From the NCBI GenBank assembly GCA_020832965.1, contig JAJHRM010000050.1:1-12776 (forward strand): a stretch of 12,776 nucleotides of DNA, in the 5' to 3' direction. The notes beneath the pieces were generated by a model that made no database searches, was not told where the DNA came from, and was given only the letters and a program-made list of their open reading frames with translations. Source of the stretch: Thermofilum sp. Its GTDB lineage: Archaea > Thermoproteota > Thermoprotei > Thermofilales > Thermofilaceae. Numbering within the stretch: position 1 is the first letter of the stretch; each line of letters begins with the position of its first letter. The position numbers and the translations under genes are program-made. This document shows positions 1 through 7,046 of the stretch, piece after piece.

Positions 1-15
1 GGCGAAACGTGAGCA

Positions 16-25
16 AACTTTAAAA
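16..25 (+). promoter_or_regulatory. Candidate archaeal TATA box for the first gene
   Basis: The sequence AACTTTAAAA resembles the CTTTAAAA-type TATA box of Thermoproteota and stands out in an otherwise GC-rich stretch, with a purine/A-rich segment just upstream that could serve as a BRE. Its centre is about 21 bases before the GTG start at 42 and about 30 before the in-frame ATG at 51, so the predicted transcript start falls very close to the coding start. Transcription would then begin almost at the gene, which conflicts somewhat with the strong ribosome site at 29-33. Confidence 0.4.
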
Positions 26-35
26 GGGGGAGGAG
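26..35 (+). promoter_or_regulatory. Ribosome binding site of the first gene (decides GTG start)
   Basis: GGGGGAGGAG contains GGAGG at 29-33, a near-perfect complement of the archaeal 16S rRNA 3' end. It sits 8 bases before GTG at 42 and 17 bases before the next in-frame ATG at 51. That spacing favours the GTG as the true start. Confidence 0.55.
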
Positions 36-41
36 AAAGGG

Positions 42-443
42 GTGAACGATATGAATAGCCCCTCCGGGCTCGCCTCCCTTCCAGCGTGCATCGACGGCAG
101 CGCGGTGCGCGCCGCCTACAAGCGAGCTCTGAGAACGGGGCTGTACTGGAGGCTGAGCCCGGAGGAGCGGGCCATCCTCCGACTATCCTGCTCCTTCTCC
201 CTGATAAAGAGCCCCACCCTCGTCCCCATCCTTTTCAGGATCATCACCCTCGTTCTACCCTCCCTGGCGAGGAGAGCTCAAGCCCTCACCCTAGGCATGC
301 GGGTAGTCGAGCAGCGGGTGAGGCAGGCTCTCTCCCTAGGCTACTACCAGGCTTTAGAATGGTTGAAGGACATCTCGTACGCGATGCAGGTGGGGCTCTC
401 GCTCCTCAATACGCCGAAAGCCTACTGGCCAATGATAATATGA
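42..443 (+). CDS. Small unrecognised protein, 133 aa
   Basis: I do not recognise this protein. It is rich in Arg, Leu and Ser. It has a basic N-terminal helix (about residues 24-50), a Pro-broken hydrophobic stretch (about 57-74) that could be a membrane-associated helix, and a helical C-terminal half (about 82-125). The GTG start is chosen for the GGAGG eight bases upstream; an ATG at 51 would shorten it by three residues. The codon use is GC-rich and Arg is often AGG or CGN, unlike the AT-rich gene that follows. Its last dozen codons lie where composition turns AT-rich, so its natural C-terminus may have been altered by a recombination junction. It may be a host gene marking the left border of the glycan locus. 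No function is proposed. Confidence 0.55.
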   Translation: MNDMNSPSGLASLPACIDGSAVRAAYKRALRTGLYWRLSPEERAILRLSCSFSLIKSPTLVPILFRIITLVLPSLARRAQALTLGMRVVEQRVRQALSLGYYQALEWLKDISYAMQVGLSLLNTPKAYWPMII

Positions 444-456
444 AGCTTTTAACCAA

Positions 457-1758
457 ATGAAGAACAATACGGCATACATAATTTTAGGGGGAGGGTTATC
501 CGGATTAAGTTATGCATATGGACAATTGAGAAAGGGAAGTAGATCAATAACAATTATTGAAAAAGAGAATATAATCGGTGGATTAATGAGGACATTCGAA
601 TTGAATGGCTTTCTATTCGATCTAGGTCCTCATATATTTAGAAGCAAAGATGAAAGAATTTTACAATTCGTTAAAAATCTCCTTAATAATGATTATTTCA
701 AGGTATCATCAAACCCTGCTATTTTTAAATATGGAAAATTTTTCGATAACGTAATACCTTCGATAACTTTTCGAAATATAGAAAACCTTCCAGGTAAAAT
801 TAAAGATAAAGTTAAAAAAGAACTACAACATTTAGAAAAATCTAGTAAAAACATCTCTTGTGGAACCAACTTTGAAGAATGCATACGATCACAAATAGGG
901 GAAACATTATATTGGGAATTTTTTGGAAAGTATACTAAAAAATTTTGGGGAATGGATCCTAAAAGTTTATCTTCTGATTTAGCACCCAAGAACCTTAAGA
1001 TAAGCGCAGAAAAATCCTATGCGCACTTAACGACAGGTTTTGAAAAACCAACTGAAGAAATTTATCCATCAAAAGGGGGAATCTTCAGAATAGTTAAAGA
1101 GCTTGAGAATAAAATCCTTGCAACTGGAGGGATCATCCTAACAGGCGCCAATGTAAAGAAATTAGAGGTAGATGGTGATGAAATAGCCAACATAGTTATT
1201 GAGAAAGATGGAGAAGAAGTAGAGATTTCGGCCCGTAGAAAACAGGTGATATCAACTATTCCTCTCACGGTATTCTGTAAAATGCTAGGAATAAATGCAG
1301 ACTTAAAATATAGGGGAGACATATTTATTTTTATAAAGTTGAGAGGGAATAAAATTTTCGACTATTCATGGATCTATTTCCATGACCCTGATGTTATCTT
1401 TTGCAGAATTTATGAACCAATTTACTATAGCATTTATAATGCACCAAAAGGCTATACTTCTTTTTGCGTTGAAGTGACATCCTTTGAGAATGATATACTT
1501 TGGAAAGACAAATACCTTGCTGATAAAGTTATAGAACAGCTCATAGATTTAAAAATAATTAAAAAGGAACAAGAGCCATCTGTATTAGCAGTAGAAAAAT
1601 ACGCATACGCGTATCCTATTTACACAATTGATTATAAATTAAAGCTAAAAAACATTTACAATCAATTAAGTTACATAAAAAACTTGGAATTCGTAGGTAG
1701 AACTGGCAGCTTCAAATACCTAAACATGTGGGAGTGCCTAAAATGGGCCGTATACTAG
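457..1758 (+). CDS. FAD-dependent oxidoreductase, UDP-galactopyranose mutase / protoporphyrinogen oxidase-like
   Basis: A 433-residue flavoprotein of the amine-oxidase/HemY-like/UDP-galactopyranose-mutase group. The N-terminal Rossmann fold has the dinucleotide motif GGGLSG (11-16), the acidic end of the second strand (E35), and GG at 41-42, which contacts FAD in this family. FDLGPHIF (54-61), KFWGMDP (162-168) and GRTGSFKYLNM (414-424) match conserved blocks of the family; the last closes the FAD site. Members of this group sit in polysaccharide loci, where they isomerise or oxidise nucleotide- or lipid-linked sugars; the exact substrate cannot be read here. The protein ends only about nine residues after the terminal FAD motif, where relatives carry a longer helix, so it may be trimmed. 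The gene is AT-rich, starts 13 bases after the previous stop without a clear Shine-Dalgarno, and overlaps the next gene by 16 bases, which implies coupled translation. Confidence 0.8.
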   Translation: MKNNTAYIILGGGLSGLSYAYGQLRKGSRSITIIEKENIIGGLMRTFELNGFLFDLGPHIFRSKDERILQFVKNLLNNDYFKVSSNPAIFKYGKFFDNVIPSITFRNIENLPGKIKDKVKKELQHLEKSSKNISCGTNFEECIRSQIGETLYWEFFGKYTKKFWGMDPKSLSSDLAPKNLKISAEKSYAHLTTGFEKPTEEIYPSKGGIFRIVKELENKILATGGIILTGANVKKLEVDGDEIANIVIEKDGEEVEISARRKQVISTIPLTVFCKMLGINADLKYRGDIFIFIKLRGNKIFDYSWIYFHDPDVIFCRIYEPIYYSIYNAPKGYTSFCVEVTSFENDILWKDKYLADKVIEQLIDLKIIKKEQEPSVLAVEKYAYAYPIYTIDYKLKLKNIYNQLSYIKNLEFVGRTGSFKYLNMWECLKWAVY

Positions 1759-2660
1759 TTTCAGGAGGAGCAGGGTTTATAGGAAGCCATTTAACGGAAA
1801 GATTGGTTGAAAAAGGTTACGATGTAATCGTCCTTGATAATTTGTCTAGAGGCAAGGTTGATAATATTTCCCGAGTAATGCAAACCATAGATTTTATCAA
1901 GGGAGATATAAGAGATTATGAACTAATAGATCGCCTTATAAAAAACGTTGATGCAGTCATTCATTTAGCGGCATTGTCGAGAGTACAACCTAGCATTGAA
2001 AATCCTGAACTATGTTTTGATATTAATGTAAAAGGAACGGAAATTATAGCTCGCATATGTTCTAAATATAATAAAAAATTGATTTTTGCATCTTCCCGAG
2101 AAGTATATGGGATTCCAAAATATTTACCTGTTGACGAAGAACACCCATTAAACCCCGAAAATCCCTATGGAGCCTCAAAAGTGGCGGCCGAAAGTATAAT
2201 AAAAGTATATTCTAAATGTTACGGGCTCGAATATATTATTTTAAGACTAGCAAACGTGTATGGGCCCGGCGATTTCGATAGAGTTATTCCAATTTTCATT
2301 GATAAAGCATTGAAAAACGAAGACTTGATAATTTATGGTAAAGATAAAATCTTAGACTTCATCTATATAAGTGATGTGGTAAGCGCATTCATTAAAGCTT
2401 TAGAAATGAATGAAAGAAATTTAATTTTAAACATAGGATCTGGTATTGGAACAAAATTAATAGATCTTGCTAAGTTGATTAAAAATATTATTTCAAGTAA
2501 TTCAAGAATTATTATAAAGGAAACTAGAAATGGAGAAGTTGAAGAATTTATTGCAGATATAAGTAAAATAAGGTCAATTTTAAAATGGCAGCCAGAAATT
2601 GATCTAAGTAATGGAATAAGGTATACGATACAAATGATATCTAACAAGTATTATGTATGA
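1743..2660 (+). CDS. NAD-dependent nucleotide-sugar epimerase/dehydratase (GalE-like SDR)
   Basis: An extended short-chain dehydrogenase/reductase of 305 residues, the normal length for UDP-glucose 4-epimerase-type enzymes. Visible are the NAD motif GGAGFIG (8-14), acidic D32 at the end of the second strand, HLAA (74-77), the SSREVYG block (117-123) and the catalytic pair Y142 and K146 in PYGASK. RLANVYGPGD (168-177) is the substrate-binding block. It probably interconverts or dehydrates an NDP-hexose; 4-epimerase activity is the simplest guess, but specificity within the family cannot be settled by reading. ATG at 1743 is preferred over an in-frame GTG at 1728 because GGAG lies eight bases upstream and the Rossmann strand begins immediately. 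It overlaps the flavoprotein gene by 16 bases and the next gene by 8, and shares the flavoprotein's AT-rich composition, so the two form one cassette. Confidence 0.85.
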   Translation: MGRILVSGGAGFIGSHLTERLVEKGYDVIVLDNLSRGKVDNISRVMQTIDFIKGDIRDYELIDRLIKNVDAVIHLAALSRVQPSIENPELCFDINVKGTEIIARICSKYNKKLIFASSREVYGIPKYLPVDEEHPLNPENPYGASKVAAESIIKVYSKCYGLEYIILRLANVYGPGDFDRVIPIFIDKALKNEDLIIYGKDKILDFIYISDVVSAFIKALEMNERNLILNIGSGIGTKLIDLAKLIKNIISSNSRIIIKETRNGEVEEFIADISKIRSILKWQPEIDLSNGIRYTIQMISNKYYV

Positions 2661-3774
2661 GTTGATGCGATTAGCTAGGCACTCGCTCACGTACTTCGCC
2701 ACAGCTGGCGTACTGCTGCTAGCGGTAAGCGGCGCTCTACTGATCGCGCTGGTAAGCAAGTACAACAGGACACGAGTACTGGACGTGCCCCACGCGGCAG
2801 CCATGGCGCTCGCGCTGGCGCTCGGCCAAACCCTCCTCGTCTCCGGCGCCGTAACCTACGCGATGTCCAGGAAAGGGTACACCCCACCGCCCTTCCCTCC
2901 CCTACCCCAAGCCGAAACAGTGGCGCTGATACCGGCCTTCAACGAAGAAGGGAGCGTCGGCGCCGTAGTGGAGGAAGCCAGAAAGCACGTCGACCTAGCG
3001 ATCGTCGCCGACGACGGGTCCACAGACAAAACCGCGGAAGAGGCGCGGAGAGCGGGAGCAATCGTGGTGCAGCACCCGCGCAACATGGGCTACGGCGCCG
3101 CGGTGAAAACGCTGATGAAAGCGGCCCTATCAGCCGGAGCGAAGTACGCGGTGCTCCTCGACGCCGACGGCCAGCACGACCCCAAGGACATCCCGAAGTT
3201 CCTCCAAGCGCTAAAAAACGGAGCCGACATCGCCATAGGAAACAGGTTCGCCCACAGCAAAGTGCCGCTCCACAGGAAGATCGGCATCTACGCCATAAAA
3301 GCGCTCCTAAGGCTGCTGGGAGCGAAAGCCGGAGACCCCGAGAACGGCTACAGAGCCTTCAACAGGAAAGCTCTCGAGGTCCTAGACAGGGAAATCGAGG
3401 AAACGTGGATGGGCATCTCCTCCCAAACAGTGTACATAGCCGCGAAAAACAAGCTGAAAATCGCTGAGGTACCGGTCACGGTAACGTACGGGTCGGGCAC
3501 CTCCAGCGAAAACTTCCTCGCCCACGGGCTATCCATCGCGTGGACACTGATCTGGACGGCGTTTGCGAAAAACCCGGCGATATCGCTCGCCGCGGGCGCA
3601 GCCGCCCTAGCGCTCTCCATAACCCTCTTCTCCTACGTCTGCTTCATCTTCAACATCTCGCGCTACATACGGCTAGCCTACACCACGCTAGCCATACTCT
3701 CAGGGATCGCGGCAACCCCCCTAATAGCCGTCGGGACAGCGCTAACCGTTACAAAACCGCGAAAATCGACCTAA
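2653..3774 (+). CDS. Membrane-anchored family-2 glycosyltransferase, dolichyl-phosphate sugar synthase-like
   Basis: A 373-residue GT2 enzyme of the DPM1/DPG-synthase type, which moves a sugar from a nucleotide donor to a polyprenyl phosphate on the cytoplasmic face. The catalytic domain (about 88-285) has PAFNEE (94-99), DDGSTD (120-125), the metal-binding DADGQHDP (170-177), GNR (196-198) and NGYRAF (231-236). Two C-terminal membrane helices (about 309-333 and 343-367) are usual for archaeal members. Unusually there are two more helices at the N-terminus (about 14-36 and 47-71) that align with the C-terminal pair (see the separate entry). The ATG at 2653 overlaps the preceding stop within ATGTATGA; alternatives at 2665 or 2863 have no ribosome site. 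Composition jumps from AT-rich to GC-rich exactly at its start. It sits one base from the next gene, so the two are co-transcribed. Confidence 0.85.
   Translation: MYELMRLARHSLTYFATAGVLLLAVSGALLIALVSKYNRTRVLDVPHAAAMALALALGQTLLVSGAVTYAMSRKGYTPPPFPPLPQAETVALIPAFNEEGSVGAVVEEARKHVDLAIVADDGSTDKTAEEARRAGAIVVQHPRNMGYGAAVKTLMKAALSAGAKYAVLLDADGQHDPKDIPKFLQALKNGADIAIGNRFAHSKVPLHRKIGIYAIKALLRLLGAKAGDPENGYRAFNRKALEVLDREIEETWMGISSQTVYIAAKNKLKIAEVPVTVTYGSGTSSENFLAHGLSIAWTLIWTAFAKNPAISLAAGAAALALSITLFSYVCFIFNISRYIRLAYTTLAILSGIAATPLIAVGTALTVTKPRKST
2662..2877 (+). other. N-terminal tail-like module: probable remnant of a second GT2
   Basis: Residues 4-75 of the GT2 look like the end, not the beginning, of a DPM1-like glycosyltransferase: a short basic helix (LMRLARH), two hydrophobic helices joined by an Arg-containing loop, and a basic stop (SRKG). 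Placed against the protein's own C-terminus at a constant offset of 296 residues they align without gaps. A18/A314, G19/G315, L23/L319, A24/A320, S26/S322, L29/L325, N38/N334, R41/R337, L53/L349, L61/L357 and G65/G361 are identical, and the loop reads YNRTRVL against FNISRYI. Hydrophobic composition alone can give chance matches, but the shared loop and matching helix spacing argue for homology. The simplest reading is an in-frame leftover of an upstream paralogue whose catalytic part was lost. Confidence 0.5.
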
Positions 3775-3775
3775 G

Positions 3776-4846
3776 TTGAAGGTAGCAATCGTCCTCGGCA
3801 CGAGGCCCGAGATCATCAAGCTGGCGCCGGTGGTCAAGGAGTTGGAGCGGAACAGCATCGAGTTCTTCATCCTGCACACGGGGCAGCACTACACGTACAC
3901 CATGGACCGCGTCTTCTTCGAGCAGCTGGAGCTGCCCGACCCCAAGTACAACTTGGAGGCGGGGTCCGGAACCCACGCCGAGCAGACGGCCAGGATGCTG
4001 GTGGGGATCGAGAAGGTGCTAGTGAAGGAGCAGCCCGACGTGGTGGTCGTGCAGGGCGACACGAACACCGCGCTCGCCGGGGCCCTCGCCGCGGCCAAGC
4101 TCCAGGTATCGGTGGCGCACGTGGAGGCCGGCCTGAGGAGCTTCGACGTGAGGATGCCCGAGGAGATCAACAGGACTATAGTGGACCACGTTTCATCCCT
4201 CCTCTTCGCCCCCACCCAGCTGTCGAGGAGGAACCTCGAGCGCGAGGGGATCACCGAAGGGGTGTACGTCACTGGCAACACGATCGTGGACGCCGTGCAG
4301 AGGTACGCGCCCCTCGTCGACGGGGCGGAGCTGCCCATCGACCCGCCCAGCGAGTACGCGCTCCTCACCCTCCACAGGCAGGAGAACGTCGACAACCCCC
4401 AGCGCCTCGCCAACGCCCTCAAAGGCGTCGGCATGGTCGCGGAGAAGCTGGGGCTGCCTGTGCTCTTCCCCGCCCACCCCAGGACCAGGGTCCGCATGAG
4501 CGAGTTCGGCATCAAGGCGCCCGAAGGCGTCGCGGTGCTCGAACCCCTCGGCTACTTCCAGTTCCTCAAGCTCCTCAAAAGCGCGAAAATCGTGCTCACC
4601 GACTCGGGCGGGGTCCAAGAGGAGGCGTGCACCCTCAAGGTGCCGTGCGTCACCCTCAGGCACACCACCGAGAGGCCCGAAACCGTGTACGCAGGTGCCA
4701 ACGTGATCGCGGGATTGACGCCCGAGCGTATACTCGAGAAAACGCTGGAAATGGTGAACAAACCAAGAAGCTGGAACAACCCCCTAGGAGACGGAAAGGC
4801 GGGGGAGAAAATAACTAAAATTCTACTCGAAGAGTATTTATGGTAA
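3776..4846 (+). CDS. wecB: UDP-N-acetylglucosamine 2-epimerase (non-hydrolysing)
   Basis: A 356-residue cytoplasmic enzyme that interconverts UDP-GlcNAc and UDP-ManNAc, the first step toward ManNAc or ManNAcA units of surface glycans. Near-complete family motifs are visible: GTRPEIIKLAPV (8-19), TGQHY (35-39), VQGDTNT with D95 (92-98), HVEAGLR with E117 (115-121), MPEEINR (127-133), TGNTIVDAV (166-174), LHRQEN (199-204), PAHPRTR (232-238), DSGGVQEE (276-283) and RPETV (300-304). D95, E117 and the PEE glutamate match residues known to be important in bacterial WecB. Length is typical. The start is TTG at 3776, one base after the previous stop; no Shine-Dalgarno is seen, so coupled translation is likely. 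Lysine codons are all AAG in the first half and mixed with AAA later, and the last 60 bases turn AT-rich before the next cassette. No WecC dehydrogenase is in the window. Confidence 0.93.
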   Translation: MKVAIVLGTRPEIIKLAPVVKELERNSIEFFILHTGQHYTYTMDRVFFEQLELPDPKYNLEAGSGTHAEQTARMLVGIEKVLVKEQPDVVVVQGDTNTALAGALAAAKLQVSVAHVEAGLRSFDVRMPEEINRTIVDHVSSLLFAPTQLSRRNLEREGITEGVYVTGNTIVDAVQRYAPLVDGAELPIDPPSEYALLTLHRQENVDNPQRLANALKGVGMVAEKLGLPVLFPAHPRTRVRMSEFGIKAPEGVAVLEPLGYFQFLKLLKSAKIVLTDSGGVQEEACTLKVPCVTLRHTTERPETVYAGANVIAGLTPERILEKTLEMVNKPRSWNNPLGDGKAGEKITKILLEEYLW

Positions 4847-4882
4847 CAAAACCCTTCTATCATGTGTGGATCTGTGTAGAAC

Positions 4883-6022
4883 ATGGGAGCATTTTCTACA
4901 AATTTTCAGCGTGTCCTCTTAATAAGTAGTTACGCACAATGCCCTAGAGTCTTGAAAATGGCTTCTGTCCTAGCGGAAAACGGATTTAATGTAACAATAT
5001 TAGAGTGGGATAGAGATGCTATACTTCCCCCTATTGAATATACAAAAAATATTCTTATTCGACGTATGCGGCTGAAAGCACCATTTGGATATCGACTAAT
5101 TTTTAAGATAATATTTTGGCAATTTTATATTACTATTGCAATTCTCCTAGAAAATTTTACTGTTATTCAGCCTCAAAACTTAGATAATTTGCTTCCAGTA
5201 TGGTTGTTACGGCCTCTGAAAAAATTTAAAATAGTTTACGATATTGCTGATTTTTACGCTGACGCTTATATTCCACCCAATATGACATTGATAAGGCGGA
5301 TTATAGCATGGTTCGAAAGATTGTTAGCAAAAACTGTTGATTCAATTATATTGGTAGATGAATCTAGGAAACAACAGATAAATATTCCTGGTTGGATAAT
5401 ATATAATTCACCACCTGATATTTTTAATGCATTAAAAATAAACAATAATGCAGAAACTTCTTTTAAGTCAAAATTCGTTATTTTTTATGCCGGCATGCTC
5501 GCGAGGGATCGTGGGTTAGATACCTTAATAAAGGCTGTATGGGGATTAGTTGATGTCGAGTTGATAATTGCCGGTTTCGGTGAGCTTAATAGTGTATTCT
5601 CTAAGATTAATAAATGGAAAAACAATATTCGGTTTTTAGGCAGAATTGCATACAATGATGTATTAAAATTAACAGCATCAAGTGACTGCATTGTAGCATT
5701 ATATGATCCTAGAATTCCTAACAATGTATTCGCTTCACCCAACAAATTATTTGAAGCAATGATGTGCGCAAAGCCAATAATTGTTAATCATGGAACTAAT
5801 GCTGCAAGTATTGTATTGAAAGAGAAATGTGGTCTCGTAGTAAGCTATGGCGATTATAAGGATTTACGTAATGCCATCATGAAATTGAAGGCCGATCCTT
5901 TGCTTAAAGAAGAACTAGGAAAAAATGGTAGGCGTGCATATGAGCAAAAATATAGTTGGAAACTCATGGAAGCAAAGCTATTAAGGATCTATAATAGTTT
6001 AATAGAGAAAGATGAAAAATAA
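4883..6022 (+). CDS. Glycosyltransferase family 4
   Basis: A 379-residue GT-B-fold retaining glycosyltransferase, presumably cytoplasmic and membrane-associated. The N-terminal acceptor domain (about 10-180) begins RVLLISSYAQCPRVLKMASVL, cut here to its first twenty-one residues' sense: a strand followed by a helix typical of GT4. A hydrophobic segment at about 73-90 may dock on the membrane. The C-terminal donor-binding domain has YAGMLARDRGLDTLIKA (202-218), IIAGFGE (228-234) and the nucleotide-sugar loop SPNKLFEAM (285-293) with E291. The first Glu of the usual E-x7-E pair is F283, as in the subset of GT4 enzymes with an SPNK(L/I)FE motif. Donor and acceptor are not predictable. It opens the long AT-rich block, 36 bases after wecB, and overlaps the next gene by 11 bases. 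Confidence 0.85.
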   Translation: MGAFSTNFQRVLLISSYAQCPRVLKMASVLAENGFNVTILEWDRDAILPPIEYTKNILIRRMRLKAPFGYRLIFKIIFWQFYITIAILLENFTVIQPQNLDNLLPVWLLRPLKKFKIVYDIADFYADAYIPPNMTLIRRIIAWFERLLAKTVDSIILVDESRKQQINIPGWIIYNSPPDIFNALKINNNAETSFKSKFVIFYAGMLARDRGLDTLIKAVWGLVDVELIIAGFGELNSVFSKINKWKNNIRFLGRIAYNDVLKLTASSDCIVALYDPRIPNNVFASPNKLFEAMMCAKPIIVNHGTNAASIVLKEKCGLVVSYGDYKDLRNAIMKLKADPLLKEELGKNGRRAYEQKYSWKLMEAKLLRIYNSLIEKDEK

Positions 6023-7046
6023 TTCTGAAACTATATATCTTAGTATTATTCTAGTTACTCATAATAATCTTTCCCTTTTAAAAACTACATTATTTAGTCT
6101 TATTAACGCGTTGCGCAAACTCAAGCAACCAATTGAATTAATTATTATTGATAATGCATCTACTGATGAAACCCCTATTTTTCTAAAGCAATTTAAAAAG
6201 ATTTACGATAAGGATTTTCCAATAATTATAATTTACAATAAAATTAATAATCATTCATATGCAGTTAATCTTGGTGTTAAAATTGCTAAAGGAAAATACA
6301 TACTTAAGATTGATGATGATATAGATATTCACGAAGACGCAATAGTTGAGGCACTTAAGATTATAGAAAATAGCGGTAAAATAGGTAGCGTTCAAGCTTT
6401 ATGGATAAAATGGGATGATTCTAGAATAGGGTATATACATGAATGTGACACTATGCTAAACTTTAGAAGAATTCCTGTATTAGTAAATAAAATTTCGGAA
6501 AAATACGTTGAAGTACCTTTTCCTATAATATTTTTCGTAATTTTTAGAAAAGATATTTTAAATTCGCAACTTATGTTGGATCCATGGTACCACATTGCTT
6601 ATGACGAGGTGGACTTTGGATTCAGACTTCTCGAATTAGGTTATAGAAATGTTATTGCAACTAGATCTTTAGTAAGACATAAAGGACCGGCCAAGAGAAC
6701 CCCCGATAAATATTTCTACTATGAATTTCGTAACCGTTTAGCTACTATAGTTTCTCATTTTCCTTTATTCAAAGCTCTAGAAGCTATAACACTTTATGTT
6801 GTTTCATTCTTATTTGTCTCAACGATTCGCGTTATTATTTTCAAAGATGCAAGTGCAGCTCGTTGTGTAATCAAATCCTTAGTTGCAACAAAAGATTTAA
6901 TTATTAACATTAAATATTTAATACAAAAAAGAAGATGTATTAAAAACTTATATTGCGATAGAAGTATAAATATATATGATATACTTAAACCACCTTTCCT
7001 ATCATTTAGTTCTCTTCGCCCGTTAACAAAAATGTCCAATGTCTAA
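6012..7046 (+). CDS. Glycosyltransferase family 2 (rhamnosyltransferase-like architecture)
   Basis: A 344-residue GT-A-fold inverting glycosyltransferase. SIILVTHNN (11-19) opens the fold, DNASTDET (47-54) is the nucleotide-binding block, and DDDID (101-105) supplies the metal-binding acidic residues. DEVDFGFRLLELGY (198-211) matches the E-D-x-D-(F/L)-x-x-R-x-x-x-x-G-(F/Y) block, including the probable catalytic base, that is typical of WcaA/RfbF-like enzymes adding deoxyhexoses or hexoses to glycans. One hydrophobic helix (about 256-276) follows, then a basic tail of about 65 residues that is poorly conserved in kind. The ATG at 6012 lies inside the end of the previous gene (11-base overlap) and the stop overlaps the next ATG by 8 bases, so translation is tightly coupled. 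Substrate unknown. Confidence 0.85.
   Translation: MKNNSETIYLSIILVTHNNLSLLKTTLFSLINALRKLKQPIELIIIDNASTDETPIFLKQFKKIYDKDFPIIIIYNKINNHSYAVNLGVKIAKGKYILKIDDDIDIHEDAIVEALKIIENSGKIGSVQALWIKWDDSRIGYIHECDTMLNFRRIPVLVNKISEKYVEVPFPIIFFVIFRKDILNSQLMLDPWYHIAYDEVDFGFRLLELGYRNVIATRSLVRHKGPAKRTPDKYFYYEFRNRLATIVSHFPLFKALEAITLYVVSFLFVSTIRVIIFKDASAARCVIKSLVATKDLIINIKYLIQKRRCIKNLYCDRSINIYDILKPPFLSFSSLRPLTKMSNV

Noticed and set aside
86..460. Alternative + strand frame overlapping the small first gene
   Set aside because: Arg/His/Pro-rich, no ribosome site, whereas the frame from 42 has GGAGG at the right spacing.
1728..1742. GTG start for the epimerase, five codons upstream
   Set aside because: The ATG at 1743 has GGAG eight bases upstream and sits directly before the first Rossmann strand as in relatives.
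3889..4515. Long minus-strand open frame opposite wecB
   Set aside because: Ser/Thr/Arg-rich translation typical of the antisense of a GC-rich gene; wecB on the + strand has complete family motifs.
4847..4882. Promoter or terminator in the gap after wecB
   Set aside because: A TATTTATG at 4835-4842 is TATA-like, but the gap is short, lies in the transition to AT-rich DNA and has no hairpin or clear T-run.
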